DNA from: Allobosea lupini
GTDB lineage: Bacteria; Pseudomonadota; Alphaproteobacteria; Rhizobiales; Beijerinckiaceae
Assembly (NCBI RefSeq): GCF_900109525.1
Contig: NZ_FOAN01000006.1
Span: forward strand, 124,001 to 188,000
DNA: 64,000 nucleotides
Direction: 5' to 3'
The notes beneath the pieces are model-generated. The model made no database searches and was not told the DNA's origin. It saw nothing but the letters and a program-made list of their open reading frames with translations. Positions within the stretch are counted from its first letter, which is position 1. Each line of letters opens with the position of its first letter. Shown here in pieces: positions 1 to 7,948 of this stretch. The translations under genes and the position numbers were made by a program.

Positions 1-268
1 AGCCGGAGCGCGGGTCGAGAAAACTCCAGGCGCCGTCCTCGAAGATCGCAAGATCGTCCTGGTGACCGGCGAAGACGCCGGTGCCGCCAGCGGGCACGAT
101 ATAGGCGGCGGTCTCGCCAGGCGAAGCCGGCGGGACGGTCTGCGTCCGGCTGGCGACGACGAGATGCACCAGCGCATCGAGCCGCATCAGCGCATCATTG
201 TGTGTGACGTGTTTTTGCGCCTGCCCGGCGGCGAGCAGGGGCAGGCCAAGACGTGGCGTTTCGCTCAT
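1..268 (-). CDS. DUF2793 domain protein, 5' part only (runs off window)
   Basis: The reverse strand opens with ATG at 268 and stays open to the window edge, giving the first 89 residues. The N-terminus reads RLGLPLLAAGQAQKHVTHN followed by ALMRLDALVHLVV, which I recognise as the DUF2793 signature. The family occurs in prophages, gene transfer agent-like clusters and near tail-fibre genes of alphaproteobacteria; its biochemical role is unknown. The later GGTGVFAGHQDDLAIFEDG stretch also fits the family. The C-terminal part lies outside the window, so I cannot say whether a tail or adhesin domain follows. No other phage gene is visible in this window. Confidence 0.75.
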   Translation of the reverse strand, partial: MSETPRLGLPLLAAGQAQKHVTHNDALMRLDALVHLVVASRTQTVPPASPGETAAYIVPAGGTGVFAGHQDDLAIFEDGAWSFLDPRSG

Positions 269-407
269 GGGACCTCGCTGGATCGGAGCGGCACGCGGGA
301 GGCGCGCCATGCCAGCCGATTATGCGGGCTCCGCAAGCCGCGGGGATCGATTGCGAATCTATCCCCGCACCGGGTCGATCGAGCCGGAAAAACGCGTTTG
401 CAGCCCC

Positions 408-1184
408 TCAGCTCAGCATCCGCGTATCGCCGCAGACCGAGATCTCCTGGCCGGAGATCGTCTTGGCAAAGGGCGAAGCCAGGAAGACGATCTGCTTGGC
501 GATGTCATTGGGGTCGACGAACTGCTTGATCGAGACACCGGCGAAGAGCCGGTTGGTCATCTCGTCATGCGAGACGTTGAGCGAGCGCGCCTTGTTGGCG
601 ATCACGCTCTGGATGCGCGGCCCGTCGACCAGGCCGGGGCAGATTGCGTTCGCCCGGATACCGAACTCGCCTAGCTCGGCCGAGAGCGCCTTGGTGAAGC
701 CGATCACGCCCCATTTCGCCGCGGCATAGGGCGAGCGCAGCGGGAAGCCGTGCTTGCCAGCCTGGCTCGAGAGATTGACGATCGAGGCGTTCGTCGACTG
801 CTTCAGATGCTCCACGGCGAGCCGGGTGCAGTTGAACTGGCCGGTGAGGTCGATGGCGACGCAGGAATCCCAGTCCTCCGGCGCGATCTCGTCGACGCGG
901 CCCGTCGGCCCGGCGATGCCGGCATTGTTGACCAGGCAATCGAGGCCGCCGAGCGCCGCCAGGGCTTCCTCGAACAGGCGCGCCACCGCCTTGCGGTCGG
1001 AGACGTCGCAGACCGAGCGCGTGATCGCCGGATCGGATTCTGCCATGGCCGCGAGCGCCTTCTCGTCGACATCGCAGATATGGACCTTGGCGCCCTCCGC
1101 CGCAAAGGCGCGCGCCGTCGCCCGGCCGATGCCATTGGCGCCCGCCGTCACCAGCACGCGCAAACCCTTGATCGTCAGATCCAT
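408..1184 (-). CDS. SDR family NAD(P)-dependent oxidoreductase
   Basis: Classical short-chain dehydrogenase/reductase of 258 residues, the usual length. It has the cofactor motif TAGANGIG (13-20), an acidic residue at the end of beta-2 (Asp38, suggesting NAD preference), NNAG (86-89), the catalytic Ser near 139-140 and YAAAK (Tyr153, Lys157). It probably oxidises or reduces a hydroxyl/keto group on a small acid. It lies downstream of the GntR gene on the same strand (38-nt gap) and diverges from the ABC importer, so it probably belongs to the same catabolic module as the CRYL1-like dehydrogenase and BKACE enzyme at 6970-8881. The exact substrate cannot be read from the sequence. Confidence 0.9.
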   Translation of the reverse strand: MDLTIKGLRVLVTAGANGIGRATARAFAAEGAKVHICDVDEKALAAMAESDPAITRSVCDVSDRKAVARLFEEALAALGGLDCLVNNAGIAGPTGRVDEIAPEDWDSCVAIDLTGQFNCTRLAVEHLKQSTNASIVNLSSQAGKHGFPLRSPYAAAKWGVIGFTKALSAELGEFGIRANAICPGLVDGPRIQSVIANKARSLNVSHDEMTNRLFAGVSIKQFVDPNDIAKQIVFLASPFAKTISGQEISVCGDTRMLS

Positions 1185-1222
1185 CGTTTCCGTCCCTTTT
1201 CCTTCGTTCTTCGGCCGACCGG

Positions 1223-1987
1223 CTACTCCGCCAGCCGCGCCGTCCGTTCGATATGCTCGGCCGCCGCGCTGATGTCCTCGACCAGCGCCTGCCGCGCCGC
1301 GGCCGGATCGCGTCGCCGCAGCGCGGCCAGCAATTGCGCATGCGCCACGACCGCACTGCCGCCATCGAGCCGCTTCGGCTCGTGCCGCATGTCGAGATTG
1401 AGAATCGGCCCGGCCTTGAGCCAGAGCCGGGAAATCATCTCGATCAGCGAGGGCATGCCGGCGGCTTCGTAGAGCGAAAAATGCAGGTCGCGATTGGCGC
1501 CGACCGCAGCGGCGGGGTCCGGGGGGTCCGCCCTGGCGGCAGCCAGGAATGCCGCCTCATGCCGGGCGACTACGGCGATGTGCGCGTCGGTGATCACCTT
1601 CGTCGCCTCCTCGGCCGCGAAGCCCTCGACCACCAGCCTGATCCGGGTGAGTTCGCGGAACTGCGCCAAAGTCAGCACCGGCACGCGCACCGCCCGGCCG
1701 GGCAGGACCTCCAGCGCCTTGTCCGCAGCGAGCCGGCTGACCGCCTCGCGCACCGGCATCATCGAGACGCCCAGCGCCTCGGCGACGCGGCGCAGCGACA
1801 GCTTCTCGCCCGGCGCCAATCGCCCGGCGATGAGCAGCGCCCGCAGCTCGCCGGTGACACGTTCTCCCAGCGTCTCATGCTGGAGCGAGCCGACCTCGTC
1901 GAGCGCCGACACCTCGCCGAGCTTCCCCGCTCCTGGGGAGGCTGGCCGCGATAGCGGCGCAACTGAGGGCTGGACTCGGGCAACCAT
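1223..1987 (-). CDS. GntR family regulator (FCD/FadR-type C-terminal domain)
   Basis: Transcription factor of 254 residues. An N-terminal winged helix (GEKLSLRRVAEALGVSMMPV and following VREAVSRL) precedes an all-helical FCD ligand domain with metal-binding His/Asp candidates (NRDLHF, and a late VVAHAQLL helix). FCD regulators usually bind an organic acid and release a short GT-N-AC palindrome. I use ATG 1987; a GTG at 2011 in the same frame overlaps the palindrome at 2002-2013 and is less likely. It diverges from the importer beginning at 2105 and precedes the SDR gene, so it is likely the local repressor of both arms. Confidence 0.88.
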   Translation of the reverse strand: MVARVQPSVAPLSRPASPGAGKLGEVSALDEVGSLQHETLGERVTGELRALLIAGRLAPGEKLSLRRVAEALGVSMMPVREAVSRLAADKALEVLPGRAVRVPVLTLAQFRELTRIRLVVEGFAAEEATKVITDAHIAVVARHEAAFLAAARADPPDPAAAVGANRDLHFSLYEAAGMPSLIEMISRLWLKAGPILNLDMRHEPKRLDGGSAVVAHAQLLAALRRRDPAAARQALVEDISAAAEHIERTARLAE

Positions 1988-2001
1988 GTCTGCCAACCTA
2001 A

Positions 2002-2013
2002 CTGTGATCACAG
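2002..2013. promoter_or_regulatory. Putative GntR operator (12-bp perfect palindrome)
   Basis: CTGTGATCACAG is a perfect palindrome, located 15 nt upstream of the gntR ATG (1987) and about 90 nt upstream of the importer gene (2105). The GT-N4-AC core matches the spacing seen in FCD-type GntR operators. Autoregulation plus control of the divergent importer is the simplest reading; this is inferred from position and symmetry only. Confidence 0.5.
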
Positions 2014-2104
2014 ATCACGACAAGCGGTCCGAGACCGCAGAGTGAAGAAGACGATCCACGCAATCCGACGCCGAAGCGCGCGGGAGAGTTCTGGGAGGAA
2101 CGGA

Positions 2105-3364
2105 ATGTCAGAGCAGTCAAGGATCAAGGGCCTCTCGCGTCGTCAGACGCTGGTCGGGCTCGGTGCGGCGGCTACCGGCCTCGTCGCCAGCCCGGCGGTC
2201 ATCCTCGCGCAGACGTCGGATGCGATCCGCTTCGGGCATCTGACGCCGCGCACCGGCTTCCTCGGCCCGCTCGGCGAATACGGCGTCATGGCCGCCGATC
2301 TCGCCGCCGAGGAGATCAACGCCGCCGGGGGCATCAACGGCCGCAAGCTCGAACTGCTCAAGGAGGATTCGGTCAATCCGCAGACCGCCTCGACCAAGGC
2401 CGAGCGCATGATCGAGCGCGACAAGGTCGCCTGCATCATCGGCGAAATCTCCTCGGCCTCCTGCCTGACGATCTCGCAGGTCGCGGCCCGCAACAAGACG
2501 CTCTTCCTCAACACCGGCGGTAATTCCGACGCGCTGCGCGGCGAGAGCTGCAACCGCTACATGTTCCATGTCGAGCACCAGAACTCGATGTATGTGAAGA
2601 GCGCCGGCCGCTCGCTGCTGGCGCAGGGGCTGGTCAAGGGCAAGAAGTGGTTCTCGCTCACTGCCGACTACGCCTTCGGCCATGACCTCAGCAAGGTGGC
2701 CAAGCGCTTCATGGAGGCCAATGGCGGCCAGTTCGCCGCCGACAAACTGGTGCCGACCGACGCGACCGATTTCTCGGCTCTGCTGCTGGAGATCCGGGCC
2801 GCCAAGCCCGACCTCGTCATCTCCAACCTCGCCGGCAACCAGATCACCAACTTCCTCAAGCAGTATTCCGAATTCGGCCTGACCTTCCCGGTCGCCGGCT
2901 TCGGCTTCGACACAGCCCTCGCCTGGGCCGCCGGCAAGGACAATTTCGGCGGGATCTGGCCCTGCGTCTGGCATCATCTGATCGACACGCCCTCGAGCAA
3001 GACCTTCGTCGCCGCCTTCACCAAGAAATACGGCAAGCCGCCGGAGAACCAGGCCTGGGGCGACTATGTCGGCGTCAAGGTGATGGCCCAGTCGATGAAC
3101 GAGCTGAAGTCGACCGACACCGCCAAGATTCTCGAGCATCTCGAGAAGGGCGCGAAGTTCGACGTGATGAAGCCGCGCCAGGGCTATTTCCGCGCTTCCG
3201 ACCACCAGCTGATCAGCGAGATGTACACGATCACCGCCCTGCCGGCGGCGCAGGTCAAGAACCAGTGGGACCTCTTTACCTCCTCGGCCCCGGTGCCCGG
3301 CCCGAACGAGGACATGGAGGTGATCGCCACCCAGGGCGACGAAGCCGTCTGCAAGATGAGCTGA
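2105..3364 (+). CDS. ABC transporter substrate-binding protein, branched-chain amino acid type (Tat-exported)
   Basis: Periplasmic type I binding protein of 419 residues (Peripla_BP_6/LivJ class). The N-terminus carries a Tat motif, SRRQTLVGLG (11-20), with a hydrophobic stretch and likely cleavage after VILAQ. The mature part begins IRFGHLTPRTGFLGPLGEYG, typical of this family. ATG 2105 is chosen because GGGAGGAA lies just upstream; an in-frame ATG at 2042 would add 21 basic residues before the Tat motif. It is the first gene of the importer operon (binding protein, LivH, LivMGF fusion) and is separated from LivH by a palindromic repeat. Members bind amino acids, amides, urea or aromatic and hydroxy acids, so the ligand is open. 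Confidence 0.92.
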   Translation: MSEQSRIKGLSRRQTLVGLGAAATGLVASPAVILAQTSDAIRFGHLTPRTGFLGPLGEYGVMAADLAAEEINAAGGINGRKLELLKEDSVNPQTASTKAERMIERDKVACIIGEISSASCLTISQVAARNKTLFLNTGGNSDALRGESCNRYMFHVEHQNSMYVKSAGRSLLAQGLVKGKKWFSLTADYAFGHDLSKVAKRFMEANGGQFAADKLVPTDATDFSALLLEIRAAKPDLVISNLAGNQITNFLKQYSEFGLTFPVAGFGFDTALAWAAGKDNFGGIWPCVWHHLIDTPSSKTFVAAFTKKYGKPPENQAWGDYVGVKVMAQSMNELKSTDTAKILEHLEKGAKFDVMKPRQGYFRASDHQLISEMYTITALPAAQVKNQWDLFTSSAPVPGPNEDMEVIATQGDEAVCKMS

Positions 3365-3385
3365 GCTGCTCGCTCAAACGACCTT

Positions 3386-3484
3386 GTCATCCCGGACAAG
3401 CCGCGTAGCGGCGCTGATCCGGGATCCATTCCGGAACGCTTCAGGAATGGATCCCGGGTCTCCCCTGCGGTCGCCCGGGATGAC
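3386..3484. repeat. REP-like palindromic repeat, family A copy 1
   Basis: The element starts GTCATCCCGGACAAGCCGCG, contains an inner GATCCGGGATCCATTCC / GGAATGGATCCCGGGTC inverted pair and ends CCCGGGATGAC, complementary to its start. Close copies lie at 29732-29834 and 36638-36749. Here it sits inside the importer operon between the binding-protein stop and the LivH start, where a stem-loop could protect the upstream mRNA or reduce expression of the permease genes. Confidence 0.8.
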
Positions 3485-3523
3485 GACTCACGCGCCAGAA
3501 CAGACGTTTGCAAAGGCCAACCC

Positions 3524-4399
3524 TTGCTCACCCTCTTCATCCAGCAGGTGCTGAACGGGCTGCTCGACGGGGTCTATTACCTCCTGATCGCGCTCGGCCT
3601 GTCGCTGATCTTCTCCCTCGGCGGCATCGTCAACCTGGCGCATGGCGCCTTCTATGCGATCGGCGCCTATCTCACGATTGTGCTGGCGCCCCATATCGGC
3701 TTCGGCGGCGCCATCATCGCCTCGCCGGTGCTGGTCGCGCTGATCGGCATCGTCATCGAGCGCGGGCTGTTCCAGCGCTTCTATCGGTCCGACCCGATCC
3801 TCTCGCTGCTGCTGACCTTCGGCCTCGCCATGGTCGCCGAGCAATCGCTGCGCATGATCTTCGGCGCGCCGCCGCTCTCCTTCTCGATCCCGCCGGCGCT
3901 GCGCGGCCAGCTCTTCATCGGCGACTTCATCTATTCGCGCTATCGCGCCCTGCTGATCCTGATCGCCGCCGCCTGCGTCCTCGGCCTCTGGTTCCTGCTG
4001 CAGCGCACCGCCTTCGGCCGCGTCGTCCGCGCCGGCGTGCAGAACCCCGACATGGTCGGCGCCCTCGGCATCTCCCTGCAGCCCTACATGATGACGGTCG
4101 CCGGCATCGGCATCGGCCTTGCCGGTCTCGCCGGCGTGCTGCTCGCGCCGATCTACTCGATCCATCCGGCCATGGGCCAGGAGATCATCACCCCGGCCTT
4201 CGTCGTCGTCGTCATCGGCGGTCTCGGCTCCTTCTGGGGCGTCGTCGTCGCCGCCCTGATGGTCGGGCTGGTCAAGGGCGTCACCATCGGCCTTGGCCTG
4301 ACGCAATGGTCGACCGCGGTGATCTACCTGATGATGCTGCTCGTCCTGCTCTTCCGTCCGCGCGGCCTGTTCGGCGAGCGCATCCAGCGCTTCGAGTGA
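3524..4399 (+). CDS. Branched-chain amino acid-type ABC permease (LivH-like)
   Basis: Integral membrane permease of 291 residues with about eight hydrophobic segments. The segment LGGIVNLAHGAFYAIGAYL is the LivH hallmark, and the C-terminal VVVIGGLGSFWGVVVAALMVG loop is the region that contacts the ATPase. TTG at 3524 is the likely start: AAAGG at about 3512-3516 is correctly spaced and the protein then begins at the usual place (LTLFIQQVLNGLLDG). It pairs with the LivM domain of the next gene (7-nt gap). Substrate specificity is set by the binding protein encoded upstream. Confidence 0.9.
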   Translation: MLTLFIQQVLNGLLDGVYYLLIALGLSLIFSLGGIVNLAHGAFYAIGAYLTIVLAPHIGFGGAIIASPVLVALIGIVIERGLFQRFYRSDPILSLLLTFGLAMVAEQSLRMIFGAPPLSFSIPPALRGQLFIGDFIYSRYRALLILIAAACVLGLWFLLQRTAFGRVVRAGVQNPDMVGALGISLQPYMMTVAGIGIGLAGLAGVLLAPIYSIHPAMGQEIITPAFVVVVIGGLGSFWGVVVAALMVGLVKGVTIGLGLTQWSTAVIYLMMLLVLLFRPRGLFGERIQRFE

Positions 4400-4406
4400 G
4401 GCCGAC

Positions 4407-6932
4407 ATGACCAGCTCCCAGCGCGACTATCTCCCGCTCGCCATCGCCGCCATCGGCCTCAGCCTGCTGCCTTCGCTGATGCATGCGGTCGGGCTCGGCA
4501 CGACGTCGGCCACTGAGGTGGTGGTCTTCGCCATCGCCTGCATGGCGCTCAACGTGCTGGTCGGCACGACCGGCCTCGTCTCCTTCGGCCACGGCGCCTG
4601 GTTCGGCATCGCCGCCTACGCCGCCGGCCTGATCCAGCGCAACTGGCTGCCGGGCCAGTTCGCCTTGCCGATCCTGCTCGCGGTCGCGCTCGTCGCTTTG
4701 ATCGCGTTTGCCTTCGGCGCGCTGATCCTGCGTCGCCGCGGCGTCTATTTCTCGCTGCTGACGCTGGCGCTTGCCGCCATGATCTATTCGGTCGCCTTCC
4801 GCTGGACCTCGGTCACCGGCGGCGAGGATGGCTTGGGTGGCATCAGGCGCCCGCTCTTCGCCGGCATCGATTTCGAGATCGCCTTGCCCTTCTACGTGCT
4901 GGTGGCGACGATCGGCTTCGCCGTGGTCTACGGCCTCTGGCGCTTCCATCGCTCGCCGGTCGGCACCGTGCTCGTCGCGATCCGCGAGAACGAGCAGCGG
5001 GCCCGCTTCCTCGGCTATGCCACTACCCGCTACAAGCTCGTCGCCTTCACCGTCTCGGCGGCGCTGACGGGCTTGGCCGGCACGCTCCTCCTCTTCAACA
5101 ACCGCATGACCTCGGCCGAGCCGATCTCGGTCGCCTTCTCCGGCGAATTGCTGGCCATGGTGGTGATCGGCGGCATGCGTTCCTTCCTCGGGCCGGCGCT
5201 TGGCGCGCTTTTCTTCGTCGTCTTTCGCGACCTGCTCTCCAGCGTCACCGAGAACTGGCTGTTCTGGTTCGGCCTGCTCTTCGTCGCCTTCATCGTCTTC
5301 TCGCCGGACGGCCTCGTCGGCGTCGGCCAGCGCCTGCTGAAGCCTTTCCGAAAGCAGGCGGCCGAGGACGCGGCGATGTCGGCCCGCAAGGCCGGCACGG
5401 TCGAGCTCCCAGCCTTCATGAAGCCGCAGGATACCGGCGACGGCACCATCCTGACCGCGACCGGCCTCGCCAAGAGCTTCGGCGGCATCAAGGCGGTCGA
5501 GAACGTCGATATCGCCATGCGCGACCGCAAGCTGCATGCGCTGATCGGCCCGAACGGCGCCGGCAAGACCACCGCCTTCAACCTGATTTCCGGCATGTTC
5601 GCGCCCGATCGCGGCGAGGTCCGCCTGCGCGAGCGAAATATTGCCGGCCTCTCGCCCGAGGCGATCACGCGGGCCGGCATCGGCCGCGCCTTCCAGATCA
5701 CCAACCTGTTTCCGACCCTTTCGGTCGCCGAGAATGTCCGCCTCGCCGTGCAGGCAAGGGCGCCGGAGCGCTTCGGGTTCTGGCGTTCGGCCGGCGCGCT
5801 TGGCCAGGTCAACGACGAGACCCGCCAGGTCGTCTCGACCATGGGGCTCTCCGGCATCGAACAGGCCGAGGCCGGCTCGCTGAGCTATGGCGGCCAGCGC
5901 CTGCTCGACATGTCGCTCGCGCTCGCCACCAGCCCGCGTGTGCTCCTGCTCGACGAACCGCTGGCCGGCCTCGCCGCGGCCGAGCGCGAGCGCGTCGGCA
6001 ACCTGATCAAGTCGATCTCGACGGACCTGCCGGTTCTGCTCGTCGAGCACGACATCGACCGCGTCTTCGCCATCGCCGACCATGTCACGGTGATGAACGA
6101 GGGCTCGGTGCTGGTCGACGGCACGGTCGAGGACGCCCGCTCCTCGCCCAAGGTGCAGGAGGTCTATATCGGCTCCGGCGCCCACGCGCTGGCCGAAAAG
6201 CCGCGCGAAAGCGCCGCCGGCGAGAAAGTCCTGCTTGGTCTGAATGAGGTCGACACCTTCTACGGCAAGAGCCATATCCTGCGGCAGGTCAGCTTCGGCG
6301 TGCACGAGAACGAGATCGTCGCTTTGCTCGGCCGCAACGGCGCCGGCAAGTCGACCCTGCTCAAGACCATCACCGGCATCGCCCCGCCGGCTTCCGGTTC
6401 GATCAGCCTCGCCGGCAGCGATATCGCCCGCCTGCCCCCGGCCCAGATCGCCCGCGCCGGCGTGGCTTACGTCCCGCAGGGACGCGGCCTCTTCGCCGGC
6501 ATGAGCGTCAAGGACAATATGGAGCTCGGCCGCCTGCGCCGCCGCACCGGCAACGGCACCCATTGGGAGGACGAGAAGATCTTCGCCTTCTTCCCGCGCA
6601 TCAAGGAGCGCTGGCAGTCGCCCGCCGACTATCTCTCCGGCGGCGAGCAACAGATGGTCGCGGTCGCCCGCGCCCTCTCCGGCGACACCAGGGTGCTTCT
6701 GCTCGACGAGCCCTTCGAGGGCCTGGCGCCGGCCGTGGTCGAGGAATTGTTCGAGGCCTTCGACAAGCTGCGCAAGGAGATCGCCATCGTCATCGTCGAC
6801 CACCATCTCGACCTGGCGCTGGCGCTCTCCGACCGCACCGTCGTCCTCGAGCGCGGCCAGGTCACCCATATCGGACCATCCCGCGCTCTCAGCCAGGACC
6901 TTGCGCTGCGGCGGCAGGTGCTGTGGCTTTGA
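4407..6932 (+). CDS. LivM-LivG-LivF triple fusion: ABC permease with two ATPase domains
   Basis: A single 841-residue polypeptide combining three normally separate subunits. Residues 1-310 form the LivM permease (GLVSFGHGAWFGIAAYAAG; C-terminal MVVIGGMRSFLGPALGALFF). Residues about 350-595 form the LivG ATPase with Walker A GPNGAGKTT (near 380), signature LSYGGQ and Walker B LLLDEP. Residues about 610-841 form the LivF ATPase with GRNGAGKST (near 640), LSGGEQQ (near 742) and LLLDEPFEGLAP. All ATPase motifs look intact. I re-read the frame across both junctions and it is continuous, so this is not a frameshift artefact. LivM-LivG fusions are known; the added LivF makes a complete inner-membrane half-system in one chain. 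Confidence 0.92.
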   Translation: MTSSQRDYLPLAIAAIGLSLLPSLMHAVGLGTTSATEVVVFAIACMALNVLVGTTGLVSFGHGAWFGIAAYAAGLIQRNWLPGQFALPILLAVALVALIAFAFGALILRRRGVYFSLLTLALAAMIYSVAFRWTSVTGGEDGLGGIRRPLFAGIDFEIALPFYVLVATIGFAVVYGLWRFHRSPVGTVLVAIRENEQRARFLGYATTRYKLVAFTVSAALTGLAGTLLLFNNRMTSAEPISVAFSGELLAMVVIGGMRSFLGPALGALFFVVFRDLLSSVTENWLFWFGLLFVAFIVFSPDGLVGVGQRLLKPFRKQAAEDAAMSARKAGTVELPAFMKPQDTGDGTILTATGLAKSFGGIKAVENVDIAMRDRKLHALIGPNGAGKTTAFNLISGMFAPDRGEVRLRERNIAGLSPEAITRAGIGRAFQITNLFPTLSVAENVRLAVQARAPERFGFWRSAGALGQVNDETRQVVSTMGLSGIEQAEAGSLSYGGQRLLDMSLALATSPRVLLLDEPLAGLAAAERERVGNLIKSISTDLPVLLVEHDIDRVFAIADHVTVMNEGSVLVDGTVEDARSSPKVQEVYIGSGAHALAEKPRESAAGEKVLLGLNEVDTFYGKSHILRQVSFGVHENEIVALLGRNGAGKSTLLKTITGIAPPASGSISLAGSDIARLPPAQIARAGVAYVPQGRGLFAGMSVKDNMELGRLRRRTGNGTHWEDEKIFAFFPRIKERWQSPADYLSGGEQQMVAVARALSGDTRVLLLDEPFEGLAPAVVEELFEAFDKLRKEIAIVIVDHHLDLALALSDRTVVLERGQVTHIGPSRALSQDLALRRQVLWL

Positions 6933-6969
6933 ACGAACCTTCTTTTTCGACTGCCATGGACAGGATCGC

Positions 6970-7911
6970 ATGACCAAGATCGCCATCGTCGGCTCGGGCC
7001 TGATCGGCCGCGCCTGGGCCACCGTCTTCGCCAGCCATGGCTTCGAGGTCGCGCTGCACGATGTGAAGCCGGAAGCCGCCAAGGCTGCCCGCACCCATAT
7101 CGGCAAGAACCTCCGGGAGCTCGCCGGCCACGGCCTCGTCGATGATCCCGCGGGCTCGCTCGCCCGCATCCGTGTCGCCAAGGACCTCGCCGACGCCTTG
7201 AAGGGCGTCGCGCTGGTGCAGGAGAACGGGCCGGAGACGGTCGAGGCCAAGCGCGAGCTCTTTGCCCAGATGGACGCGATCGCTCCGGCCTCGGCGATCC
7301 TGGCCTCCTCGACCTCCTTCATCATGGCCTCGACCTTTTCGGAAGAGCTGAAAGGCCGCGCCCGCTGCCTCGTCGCCCATCCGGTCAACCCGCCGCATCT
7401 GGTGCCGATCGTCGAGCTCGCGCCGGCGCCCTGGACCGATCCAAAGGTCGTCGCCAGGGCCAAGCGCCTTTACGAGCAGGCCGGCCAGGTCGCGATCATG
7501 CTGCGCAAGGAGAAGCCAGGCTTCGTGCTCAACCGGCTGCAGGCGGTGCTGCTGGCCGAAGCCTTCCGCCTCGTCGGCGAAGGCGTCGCCAGCGCCGAGG
7601 ATGTCGACAAGACCATCCGAGACGGGCTCGGCCTGCGCTGGTCGTTCATGGGTCCGTTCGAGACCATCGAGCTCAATGCGCCGGGCGGGATCCCCGACTA
7701 CTGCGCACGCTATTCGGAATCGCTCGACCGCATGGTCAAATCCTCGGAGGGGCGCGGCAACCCGTTCAAGCCGGAGACGGTCGCCGAAGTGATGCGCGAA
7801 TGGCGCGGTGCGCAGGAAGCCACCCGCGTCAAGCGCCTGAGCGACTGGCGCGACAGCCGCCTCGCCGCCCTGCAGGCGCACAAGCGCGCGGCGAAGCGCA
7901 AGCCGGCGTGA
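6970..7911 (+). CDS. 3-hydroxyacyl-CoA dehydrogenase family protein, CRYL1/carnitine dehydrogenase-like
   Basis: A 313-residue NAD-dependent beta-hydroxy acid dehydrogenase. It has GSGLIG (8-13) for NAD, SSTSF around Ser114-Ser116, the catalytic VAHPVNPPH (His137) with VELAPAP (Glu149), and the FVLNRLQ helix opening the C-terminal dimer domain. This pattern matches lambda-crystallin/L-gulonate 3-dehydrogenase and L-carnitine dehydrogenase better than true acyl-CoA enzymes. The product would be a 3-keto acid, which the BKACE enzyme downstream (37-nt gap) could take. ATG 6970 starts right at the Rossmann fold; longer in-frame starts overlap the end of the transporter gene. Confidence 0.88.
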   Translation: MTKIAIVGSGLIGRAWATVFASHGFEVALHDVKPEAAKAARTHIGKNLRELAGHGLVDDPAGSLARIRVAKDLADALKGVALVQENGPETVEAKRELFAQMDAIAPASAILASSTSFIMASTFSEELKGRARCLVAHPVNPPHLVPIVELAPAPWTDPKVVARAKRLYEQAGQVAIMLRKEKPGFVLNRLQAVLLAEAFRLVGEGVASAEDVDKTIRDGLGLRWSFMGPFETIELNAPGGIPDYCARYSESLDRMVKSSEGRGNPFKPETVAEVMREWRGAQEATRVKRLSDWRDSRLAALQAHKRAAKRKPA

Positions 7912-7948
7912 GTTCATGATTTAGGGATCAGCGAAGGACTAAAATCGC

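Noticed and set aside
4281-7463. Very long minus-strand open frame (over 1000 codons) antisense to the Liv-type genes
   Set aside because: It is rich in Arg, Gly, Asp and Ala without any domain, and lies opposite well-supported transporter and dehydrogenase genes. Long antisense frames are expected at this GC content.
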